Below, in pieces: positions 10,001 through 18,796 of a stretch of 64,000 nt of DNA. Location of the stretch: assembly GCF_905171775.1 (NCBI RefSeq), contig NC_053501.1, positions 15,537,643 to 15,601,642 on the forward strand, read 5' to 3'. Within the stretch, counting starts at the first letter, position 1. Each line of letters starts with the position of its first letter. Origin of the DNA: Rana temporaria (Eukaryota; Chordata; Amphibia; Anura; Ranidae). Made by a program: the position numbers and the translations under genes. The notes beneath the pieces were generated by a model. The model ran no database searches, was not told the origin of the DNA, and saw only the letters and a program-made list of their open reading frames with translations.

Positions 10001-13000
10001 AGTAGCGCAACCATCGGTTTTCCGACCCGTCCGCCGCTTGTAGTGACAGCTATACCCTACGGAGAAACAGAGGGGTCAGCACACAGCACCCCCTTCTGGT
10101 GGCTGCAAAGAGGCGCAAAGTGGTACAAAGAGGAGCATTACCCAAAGCACTAAGGCTGGGCTGGATCTGATCTTTGTAGTGATTTTCCTGAACCTCCTGG
10201 AGACACAGAATCTGTGAGAGATCAAACATTGTTTATTATATATTCCGACATAATCCACGGTGCTGAACAGAGAACACTGAGCCAGTCACATCAGTCTCTG
10301 CAACAGAAGAGCTTACACTTTACTGACCCACCTGAATCATACACTATTGTTATTATACATTTACATACACACAAAGGCAGTATATGACAACTGAACGACA
10401 GGTATTGCAACAGCTGTACAGGTATGACATGGGAGTAATGGGTATGGCACAGGAGGTACAGGTATTTTACAAGCAATATGGGTAAACACAGGCAGTACAG
10501 GTATGGAACAGGGAGTACAGGTGTAGCACAGGCAGTACAGATATGGCATAGGTGAGATTGGATAGAACAATGAGGGGGTGGTATGACACAGGCAGTACAG
10601 GTATAGTACAGATATGGCATAGGTGATATGGAAATAACAAAGAGGGGGTGGGTATGACACAGGCAGTACAGATATGGCATAGGTGGTATGACACAGGCAG
10701 CATAAGTATGGGACAGGCAGTACAGATATAGATATAACAAAGAGGGGGTGGGTATGACACAGGCAGTACAGATATGGCATAGGTGATATAACAAAGAGGG
10801 GGTTGGTATGACACAGGCAGGATAAGTATGGGACAGGCAGTACAGATATAGATATAACAAAGAGGGGGTGGGTATATAACAAGCAGTATAGGTTTGGGAC
10901 AGGCAGTACAGGTGATATAGATATAACAAATAGCGGGTGGGTATGACACAGGCAGTACAGGTATGGGACAGGGGGTATGAGCATGATACTGGGGGTGCAG
11001 GTTTGACATAGGGTCCAATATAAAGTAAGCACATCCACGACAATTTAGATGCACCAAATAAGATAATGTGATTGTAAAGGCTTAAATAGTTTATAAAATA
11101 ACAAACTTGTAATACTTACCTTCTCTGTGCAATGGAATTTCACAGAGAAACCCCAAACCTCCTCTTCTGGGGGTCCTCCTCTTGCACTCCTTCTCTTTAT
11201 GTGCAACCATAGCAAGTTGCTTACTATGGGGTTGCACGTGCAGGCTCACTTCCAAGCCTGCACGGAAGGGTGTCCAAAGACACACACAGCATGGCTAAGG
11301 CTGGGTTCACACTACTACACTACTTTCTTGTCCAATATTTTTTATTAAATTTTTCAAAAAACTACTTTCATCCTACTTTGCTCTGCTACATTGGTCCTAC
11401 ATTTATCCTACATTGGTCCTACATTTATCCTACATTCATGAACAGGATACTACTTTGGTCCGACTTCAATGATATTCAATGGGCCTGAAGTAGGATCAAT
11501 GTAGGACCAAAAGTAGTACAGGGAGCATTTTCAAAGTCGGACCGACTTGTGTAGGACGCTACAAGACGCTCTCATAGGGAAACATTGAACACAGAGCAAA
11601 GTAGGATGAAAGTAGTGTAGTAGTGTGAACCCAGCCTGAGAAAGAAGAGAGAGAGCCACTACAGATCAGCACATCTCTGGATTGAGTGAGGACTTAGATA
11701 AGTATTTAGGAGGGTACGAGGGCAATACAAATACTAAGACATTTTTTTTTTACCTCCATGCAGGGAATGCATGGAGGTAAAAAAAAAAAAAAAAGTCTTG
11801 GCTTTACAACCACTTTAGGTACAAAAGTAGTCAGGGATAAAAATAAAATATACAAACTATAATATGTGTAAATCATAACAGGGAAGCATGAGATACAAAA
11901 CAGCAGAAAACAACATATCAGATACAAGGTACAGTCATCATAAAGATGACAGCCCAAAATGTTGCTGCATCTTTGATTTGCCTTATTATTGTTCTTTGTA
12001 TCTGAAACTATTAATTATTTTCTGCCATGTATGTATTTTTCTTCACTATACACACACACACATATGATACTTTGTGTATCTCGTTTATTATCCCTATGTT
12101 ATTATGTATGTAATATATATTGTGGCCATCTGGGTTTGGTGAGGTTACCCCATAAAGTCAGTTTAAGCACCCTTGTGTTCTTTCTTATACTCTACATTCA
12201 CTTGGGAATAGGTGTGCAAGACACAATCTCTATTCATTTGTGTGTGACATAGGGGGGCAGGGGGATGACACAGGGGGTACAGGTATAGCACAGGTAATAC
12301 AGGTATGACATAGGCAGTACAGGGGTACAAGTATGACACAAGGGGGTTTGGGGGTTCAGATATGACACATGAGGTGCAGGTACGATCCAAAGGGTGTGAA
12401 ACAGGAGGTACAGGTATAGCAAAGGCAGTACAGATATGGCACGGGGGGTAGAGGTATGGTGCAGAAGGTACAGATATGGCACAGGGGGTAGAGGTATGGT
12501 GCAGAAGGTACAGGTATAGCAAAGGCAGTACAGATATGGCACGGGGGTAGAGGTATGGTGCAGAAGGTACAGGTATGGCACAGGGGGTAAAGGTATGGCG
12601 CAGAAGGTACAGATATGGCACATGGGGTAGAGGTATAGCACAGGGGGTACAGGTACAGCACAGGAGGTGACTCACATCGGCCTCCCAGTGCTGCAGCTCC
12701 TGGAGCAAGTTGGGCCAGCGGTAGTCCCAGTGCAGGATGGAGGGAGGGCAGTGCTGGTACAGGTGGGGGTTCTGCTCGATCAGGTCCTGAGAAAGAATAT
12801 TGTAGGACAGGACGGTGAAATCAAACTGCTTCTCACCCAGTTCAACCAAATCCGGATTGTACAAATCCTGCCAATCCCTCCACAGGACCTCTGCCGGGAC
12901 AGAAGAGAGCACAGCGCTGACTGAGCAATACGTGGCAGTGTGTATAGCAATGTGTCAGTGTATAAGGCAGTGTGCATGTCAATGTAAGTGGCAGTGTGTA

Positions 13001-13619
13001 TAGCAATGTGTCGGTGTATAAGGCAGTGTGCATGTCAATGTAAGTGGCAGTGTGTATAGCAATGTGTCGGTGTATATGGCAGTGTGCGTGTCAATGTAAG
13101 TGGCAGTGTGTATAGCAATGTGTCGGTGTATATGGCAGTGTGCGTGTCAATGTAAGTGGCAGTGTGCGTGTCAATGTAAGTGGCAGTGTGCGTGTCAATG
13201 TAAGTGGCAGTGTGCGTGTCAATGTAAGTGGCAGTGTGTATAGCAATGTGTCGGTGTATAAGGCAGTGTGCGTGTCAATGTAAGTGGCAGTGTGCGTGTC
13301 AATGTAAGTGGCAGTGTGTATAGCAATGTGTTGGTGTATATGGCAGCATATAAGGCAGCGTGTCAGTATGTTTATTTGGCAGTGTGTTGCACAGTATACA
13401 TGTCAGTTTGTACTCACCGTGGTAGACGATGGGCTGTGGAAGGGTCTGCTCTATGTCCCCCATCTGCCATTTCTTTTCCTGCTCCCCATCTTTATCTTTC
13501 TTGTCTTGGCGTAGTTTCCAGTCCACCACAGCCGAGTCTTCTTCCCAGGATCCCCCCACTTGGGGTGTCTTCTCCTCCCTCAGTATTGGGGTCTCTGTGG
13601 TTCTCTCTACACTCTCCAT
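6833..13619 (-). CDS. ANGEL1: Protein angel homolog 1 (CCR4-family EEP-fold protein), nine coding exons
   Basis: Exons on the minus strand: 13619-13418, 12890-12676, 10211-10142, 10056-9620, 9548-9422, 9320-9210, 9128-9068, 7246-7080, 7002-6833. They total 1560 nt, giving 519 residues, and all phases join. All introns are GT-AG. The endonuclease/exonuclease/phosphatase core keeps its expected residues: SYN (N98), LQEV (E145), ANTH (H240), GDLN (D281, N283), VDYIF (D447) and SDH (H502). ANGEL proteins are CCR4/Nocturnin relatives; the family is linked to eIF4E binding (ANGEL1) and to 2',3'-cyclic phosphatase activity on RNA, so a cytoplasmic or ER-associated RNA role is expected. Residues 29-37 (WEED-AVV-W) and YH-EVLWRDW match the linker before the core in mammalian ANGEL1, but the model lacks roughly 150 N-terminal residues present in human. 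An in-frame TGA lies just upstream of the ATG. Introns carry large minisatellites. Confidence 0.93.
7080..7246 (-). CDS. ANGEL1: ANGEL1 coding exon 8 (residues 408-463)
   Basis: The acceptor TGCCCCCCAG completes Arg408. It encodes LTSAYTHFLPTKDRHEVTTF and STVDYIFYSAEP, with the catalytic-site Asp of DYIF. The donor is CAGG|GTGAGC in phase 1. Confidence 0.94.
7436..8830. repeat. Degenerate ~60-bp minisatellite in ANGEL1 intron 7
   Basis: About twenty tandem units share CAGTTACCTGTCTGCGCAGA, GGGCGGTTCTCAGGTAGG and GATGGAGCCTCAAGGTGAAC. Units vary in length and sequence, so this is an older array than the others in the gene. Confidence 0.85.
9068..9128 (-). CDS. ANGEL1: ANGEL1 coding exon 7 (residues 388-407)
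   Basis: A 61-nt exon between the acceptor TGTGTCTGACAG and the donor CAG|GTACTC. It encodes an Ala/Pro-rich linker (DSQAAAAQAGIFPDPPDSLL). Its phases (1 in, 2 out) fit exactly between the neighbouring exons. Confidence 0.82.
9210..9320 (-). CDS. ANGEL1: ANGEL1 coding exon 6 (residues 351-387)
   Basis: The acceptor GTGCCATTAG precedes DRKTYTRQSILEFRYCEYAL and then QRPQNLVLIKGVTDNSP. This matches the RFRFCSIACQRP region of mammalian ANGEL1. The donor is CCAG|GTGGGT. Confidence 0.9.
9422..9548 (-). CDS. ANGEL1: ANGEL1 coding exon 5 (residues 309-350)
   Basis: The acceptor TTTTCTCCTAG precedes VSGQDQYWEVPQSRVLPFPL. The donor is GAAG|GTGAGA in phase 1. It corresponds to the variable insert of the core domain. 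Confidence 0.88.
9620..10056 (-). CDS. ANGEL1: ANGEL1 coding exon 4 (residues 163-308), catalytic core
   Basis: The largest exon, acceptor CTCCGTAG. It encodes YKRRTGRKTDGCA, YFRPAVGVLNRDNVGLVLLL, CVANTHLLYNPRRGDIKLAQ and IILCGDLNATPSSPLY, which are hallmark blocks of the ANGEL/CCR4 fold. The donor is AAG|GTGGGG in phase 0. Confidence 0.95.
10142..10211 (-). CDS. ANGEL1: ANGEL1 coding exon 3 (residues 140-162)
   Basis: A short 70-nt exon after the acceptor CTCTCACAG. It encodes ILCLQEVQENHYKDQIQPSL, containing the metal-binding Glu of the QEV motif. The donor is TTTG|GTAATG in phase 1. Confidence 0.92.
10375..10995. repeat. Minisatellite in ANGEL1 intron 2 (distal block)
   Basis: Units combine GGTATGACACAGGCAGTACA, GATATGGCATAGGTGATAT and AACAAAGAGGGGGTGG. 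The composition matches the block at 12245-12665 in the same intron, so one array may have been split. Confidence 0.85.
11078..11816. mobile_element. Nested MITEs in ANGEL1 intron 2
   Basis: An outer element has TTGTAAAGGCTTAAAT at the left and TTTACAACCACTTTAG at the right. A second palindromic element sits inside it at about 11296-11640, with ends CTAAGGCTGGGTTCACACTA and the inverse TAGTGTGAACCCAGCC. Both are non-coding. Confidence 0.65.
12245..12665. repeat. Minisatellite in ANGEL1 intron 2 (donor-proximal block)
   Basis: Units contain GGTATGGCACAGGGGGTAGA, GGTATGGTGCAGAAGGTACA and GCAAAGGCAGTACAGATATG. It ends within about 10 bases of the exon 2 splice donor at 12675. Confidence 0.88.
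12676..12890 (-). CDS. ANGEL1: ANGEL1 coding exon 2 (residues 68-139)
   Basis: The acceptor CTGTCCCGGCAG is followed by AG, completing Glu68. The exon encodes EVLWRDWQDL and the start of the catalytic core FTVLSYNILSQDL. It ends GAT|GTGAGT in phase 0. A minisatellite begins within a few bases of this donor. Confidence 0.93.
12925..13400. repeat. Minisatellite in ANGEL1 intron 1
   Basis: Tandem units combine GGCAGTGTGTATAGCAATGT, GTCGGTGTATAAGGCAGTG and TGCGTGTCAATGTAAGTGGC. The array fills almost the whole intron between coding exons 1 and 2. Confidence 0.9.
13418..13619 (-). CDS. ANGEL1: ANGEL1 coding exon 1 (residues 1-67)
   Basis: It starts at ATG (CAT at 13617-13619). An in-frame TGA lies eight codons (24 nt) upstream. 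It ends CACG|GTGAGTA in phase 1. It encodes a charged linker with WEEDSAVVDW near residue 29 and QPIVYH at its end. The first codons recur in a duplicated segment at 14345-14420. Confidence 0.88.
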
Positions 13620-13739
13620 GTTAGCAGAGCGCCATCATCTGTCCTGTGTGGGAGTAGTACTGCCTTCATTATATTCTACAGAAGTACCACCCCCACCCCT
13701 CGCCCTTGGGACATGTGTGACCCCAAACATCACTGCTAT

Positions 13740-14310
13740 ATTGATACACGAGCATCTGGGATAATGACACACTGACTATTGGGGCCCTCGATGTACACAC
13801 AATGACATTAGCCCCTTCCCCTATAATGACACCCCGACTATAGAGGCTCTTAATGTACACACAATGACATCAGGGGCCCCCCTACACTGACTACAGGGCC
13901 CCCCTATACAGACAAACTGATTACAAGCGCCCTTGATGTGCACACAATGACATCAAGGGTCCCCCTATAACAATACGCTGACTACAGGGGCCCTTAATGT
14001 ACACACAATTACATCAGGGGCCCCCCTATAATGACACACTGACTACATGGGCCCTTGATGTACACACAATTATATCAGGGGCCCCCTTTTACTGACACAC
14101 CGACTACAGAGGCCCTTAATGTACACAAAATTACATCAGGGGCTCCCCTATACTGACACACTGACTACAGGGGCCCTTGATGTACACACAATTTTATCAG
14201 GGGTCCCCTTTTACTGACACACCGACTACAGAGGCCCTTAATGTACACAAAATGACATCAGGGGCCCCCTATACTGACACACTAGCATCAGAGGACCACA
14301 CTACACTGAT
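13740..14310. repeat. ~60-bp minisatellite upstream of ANGEL1
   Basis: Units contain TGACACACTGACTACAGGGG, CCCTTGATGTACACACAAT and GACATCAGGGGCCCCCCTAT. It lies between the ANGEL1 start exon and the duplicated start segment. Confidence 0.88.
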
Positions 14311-14336
14311 ATTTGACCCGCCGGAAGTGTTTGTGT

Positions 14337-14520
14337 TTAGGACATTTTGGGGTGTTTTCTCCTCCCTCAGTATTGGAGTCTCTGTGGTTCTCTCTACACT
14401 CTCCATGTTAGCAGAGCACCATCATCTGTCCTGTGTGAGTAGAATAATTGTCATTATATTCTACAAATGAAGACCACCCCTCCCCCGGGGACGTGTGACC
14501 CCCAAATATCACCGCTATAC
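14337..14520 (-). pseudogene. Duplicated copy of the ANGEL1 start-codon segment
   Basis: The block matches 13551-13735 at about 95% over the best 90 bases, including the ATG (CAT at 14404-14406) and the first 20 codons, which give the same peptide MESVERTTETPILREEKTPQ. It then diverges and no good splice donor follows. It is 787 bp upstream of the real start. It may be a dead partial duplication, or an alternative first exon. Confidence 0.7.
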
Positions 14521-14599
14521 TGACATGTGGAAACACGGGCCCCCACTATACTGACAGCCCGCCACCGGGGGTCCTCCCTATACAAACACACTGACAACA

Positions 14600-14867
14600 A
14601 GGGTCCCGCAGGAAGTGTCTGTGTTTAGGGCATCGCTCGCCCCGCCCATTTTTGGGGTGTCTCACCCGCCTCCTACACACCCGATTATCTTCTACTTCGG
14701 ATAAACTTCCGCTTATCCTCGAGTCACACCACGTGTTTCCGGTCACAACAAAAATACACATACGTCATTTCCGGTTGAGCGGAACGTCCCCTGGTGTATG
14801 TCCTGCCCACTACGTAATACGTATGCGGTTTGCTCTCCACAGGGACACCTCCCTCCCCTGGCAGTGA
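14600..14867. promoter_or_regulatory. Probable ANGEL1 promoter / 5' UTR region
   Basis: This is the only CpG-containing non-repeat stretch upstream of ANGEL1. It holds a CRE-like TACGTCAT (14761-14768) running into TTTCCGG (ETS-like), a CACGTG E-box (14730-14735), further CTTCC/GGAAG motifs and a GGCGGGGCGAGC segment. No TATA box is seen. A minus-strand donor GGCGG|GTGAGA near 14666 could end a 5' UTR exon. LRRC74A could share it as a divergent promoter, although its ATG is 3.8 kb away. Confidence 0.4.
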
Positions 14868-17800
14868 TCTCCAGGGTGACCCCGCCTACCCCACACTGAT
14901 ATCACCAGGGACCCCCCTCCTTCCTCCCCACACTGATATCACCAGGGACCCCCCTCCTTCCTCCCCACACTGATATCACCAGGGACACCCCCTCCCTCCT
15001 CCTCACACTGATATCACCAGGGACACCCCCTCCCTCCTCCTCACACTGATATCACCAGGGACACCCCCCTCCCTCCCTACACTGATATCACCAGGGACAC
15101 CCCCCCTCCCTCCTCACCCATACTGATATCACCAGGGACACCCCCTCCCTTCTCACCCACACTGATATCACCAGGGACACCCCCCTCCCTCCTCGCCCAC
15201 ACTGATATCACCAGGGACACCCCCTCCCTTCTCACCCACACTGATATCACCAGGGACACCCCCTCCCTCCTCGCCCACACTGATATCACCAGGGACCCCC
15301 CTCCTTCCTCCCCACACTGATATCACCAGGGACACCCCCTCCCTCCTCACCCACACTGATATCACCAGGAACCCCCCTCCTTCCTCCCCACACTGATATC
15401 ACCAGGGACACCCCCCCTCCCTCCTCACCCACACTGATATCACCAGGGACACCCCCCTCCTTCCTCCCCACACTGATATCACCAGGGACACCCCCTCCCT
15501 CCTCCCCACACTGATATCACCAGGGACACCCCCTCCCTCCTCCTCACACTGATATCACCAGGGACACCCCCCTCCCTCCCTACACTGATATCACCAGGGA
15601 CACCCCCCCTCCCTCCTCACCCATACTGATATCACCAGGGACACCCCCTCCCTTCTCACCCACACTGATATCACCAGGGACACCCCCCTCCCTCCTCGCC
15701 CACACTGATATCACCAGGGACACCCCCTCCCTTCTCACCCACACTGATATCACCAGGGACACCCCCTCCCTCCTCGCCCACACTGATATCATCAGGGACA
15801 CCCCCCTCCTTCCTCCCCACACTGATATCACCAGGGACACCCCCTCCCTTCTCACCCACACTGATATCACCAGGGACACCCCCTCCCTCCTCGCCCACAC
15901 TGATATCACCAGGAACCCCCCTCCTTCCTCTCCACACTGATATCACCAGGGACACCCCCTCCTTCCTCCCCACACTGATATCACCAGGGACACCCCCCTT
16001 CCTCCTCCCCACACTGATATCACCAGGGACACCCCACTCCCTCCTCACCCACACTGATATCACCAGGGACACCCCCTCCTTCCTCCCCACACTGATATCA
16101 CCAGGGACACCCCCCTCCTTCCTCCCCACACTGATCTCACCAGGGACACCCCTCCCTTCTCACCCATACTGATATCACCAGGGACACCCCCCCTCCCTCC
16201 TCACCCACACTGATATCACCAGGGACACCCCCTTCCTCCTCCCCACACTGATATCACCAGGGACACCCCCTCCTTCCTCCCCACACTGATATCCCCAGGG
16301 ACACACCCTCCTCACCCACACTGATATCACCAGGGACACCCCCTCCTTCCTCCCCACACTGATATCACCAGAGACACCCCCTTCCTCCTCCCCACACTGA
16401 TATCACCAGGGACACCCCCTTCCTCCTCCCCACACTGATATCACCAGGGACACCCCCTCCTTCCTCCCCACACTGATATCACCAGGGACACCCCCTCCCT
16501 CCTCACCCACACTGATATCACCAGGAACCCCCTCCTTCCTCCCCACACTGATATCACCAGGGACAACCCCCTTCCTCCTCCCCACACTGATATCACCAGG
16601 AACCCCCTCCTTCCTCCCACACTGATATCACCAGGGACACCCCCCTCCCTCCTCACCCACACTGATCTCTCCAGGGACATCCCACTCCCTCCTCACCCAC
16701 ACTGATATCACCAGGGACACCCCCTCCCTCACACTGATATCACCAGGGACCCCCTTCCTCCTCTCACACACCGATATCACCAGGGATCCCCCTCCTCCCC
16801 CACACTGATATCACCAGGGACACCCCCTCCCACACACTGATATCACCAGGGACCCCTTCCTCCTCCCACACACTGATATCACCAGGGACACCCCCTCCCA
16901 CACACTGATATCACCAGGGACCCCCTTCCTCCTCCCACACACTGATATCACCAGGGACACCCCCTCTCCCAGCAGTGATCTCCAGGATGACCCCCCCCCC
17001 CCACTGATATTACCAGGGACACCCCCTCTCCCAGAAGTGATCTCCAGGATGACCCCCCCACTGATATTACCAGGGACACCCCCTCCCCCACCAGTGATCT
17101 CCAGGATGACTCCCCCCCCCCACTGATATCACCAGGGACACCCCCTCCCCCACCAGTGATCTCCAGGATGACTCCCCCCCCCACTGATATCACCAGGGAC
17201 ACCCCCTCCCTCCTCACCCACACTGATCTCTCCAGGGACCATCCTCCCCACACTGATATCACCAGGGACACCCCCCCCCCCACACTGATATCACCAGGGA
17301 CATCCCACCCCCTCCTCACCCACACTGATATCACCAGGGACACCCCCTCCCTCACACTGATATCACCAGGGACCCCCTTCCTCCTCTCACTCACTGATAT
17401 CACCAGGGACACCCCCTCCCACACACTGATATCACCAGGGACACCCCCTCCCACACACTGATATCACCAGGGACCCCTTCCTCCTCCCACACACTGATAT
17501 CACCAGGGACACCCCCTCCCACACACTGATATCACCAGGGACCCCCTTTCTCCTCCCACACACTGATATCACCAGGGACACCCCCTCCCACACACTGATA
17601 TCACCAGGGACCCCCTTCCTCCTCCCACACACTGATATTACCAGGGACACCCCCTCTCCCAGCAGTGATCTCCAGGATGACCCCCCCCCCACTGATATTA
17701 CCAGGGACACCCACCAGTGATCTCCAGGATGACCCCCCCACACTGATATTACCAGGGACACCCACCAGTGATCTCCAGGATGATCCCCCCTCCCCCACAA

Positions 17801-18290
17801 TGATCCCCAGGGACACCCCCTCCCCCAGCAGTGATTTTCAGGATGACCCCCCCCCCCCACACACTAATCCCCAGGGACACACCCACCAGTGATCTTCAGG
17901 ATGATCCCCCCCTCCACCCCACTGATCCCCATGGACATCCCCTCCCCCAGCAGTGATCTCCAGGATACCCCCCCCCCACTGTTCCACCCCACTGATTGAT
18001 CCCCAAGGACACACCCTCCCCCTAAATCAATTTCCCGGGACACACCTGTCCACCAGCAGTGATCTGCGGGGTGACTCCCCCTCCACACCACTGATCCCCA
18101 TGGACACCTCCTCCCTACACAGGTGTTCAGGGACACCCCCTTCCCTCACACTGATCCACAGGGACACCCCCTTCCCTCACACTGATCCACAGGGACACCC
18201 CCTTCCCTCACACTGATCCACAGGGACACCCCCTTCCCTCACACTGATCCACAGGGCCACCCCCTCCATTCCCATACTGATCTCCAGGGT
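14868..18290. repeat. 3.4-kb minisatellite between ANGEL1 and LRRC74A
   Basis: Roughly 80-90 tandem units of about 35-40 bp, each with CACTGATATCACCAGGGACA followed by a variable CCCCCTCCCTCCTCACC tract. From about 16970 the units change to CAGTGATCTCCAGGATGACC variants, and from 18130 to CACTGATCCACAGGGACACC. One strand is strongly C-rich and the other G-rich. Minus-strand reading frames across it are artefacts of the repeat. Confidence 0.95.
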
Positions 18291-18660
18291 GACCCCTTTC
18301 TCCATAGGACATGCACTGATGCTCGGTCAGGTTATAGTTGGTCTGAAGGGCATTCAGTGCAACATGAGGTCCGGTGGTGGTAGAGGGGCAGTTTGTACAC
18401 TATGGGGGGGATGGCATGGGCACTATGAGGTGGGGTAGAATCCTAGAACGTTTCTGCTTCCTCCTTCCTTGATTACTGAGATAGCCCAGGCAAGTGATGG
18501 GATCAGGTAATATATTAAGTATTGGCTCTGAGCCCAGGCAGGTGGTGCGGGTTCAGGTGACATATCAAGTGTCCGCTTTACCAGGGCAGAAGGTGCGAGG
18601 GATGGAGGGTTTGAATGATGGAGTCAAGTGACATATCATGTCCCAGTGCTTCGTGAGCTC

Positions 18661-18796
18661 ATGTCATTTGACCGGCATCTGTCACACGTTGGGAAGAAGA
18701 TGGCTAAACTTTGTGAGGAACTGCAGAGTCTGTCATTGTGTCCTGGCGGGGGGCAGAGTTGGGTAGATCCGTATGATACTGACCTGGAGCCAGAAG
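18661..18796 (+). CDS. LRRC74A: LRRC74A coding exon 1 (residues 1-45)
   Basis: ATG at 18661 (weak Kozak; a second in-frame ATG at 18700 has A at -3 and G at +4). An in-frame TGA lies at 18616-18618. The exon ends CCAGAAG|GTGAGT in phase 1, and the following exon supplies AA to complete Glu. The last residues DTDLEPE resemble the family N-terminus. The donor is the first unit of a long minisatellite. Confidence 0.75.

Noticed and set aside
10291..11057. Three overlapping minus-strand frames rich in Tyr/Cys/Pro
   Set aside because: They lie in the ANGEL1 intron 2 minisatellite.
15077..17860. Many minus-strand Gly/Val-rich frames
   Set aside because: Artefacts of the GATATC-containing minisatellite.
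14868..18290. CRISPR-like array
   Set aside because: Units are contiguous and vary gradually, with no constant repeats separated by unique spacers, and the context is a vertebrate gene locus.
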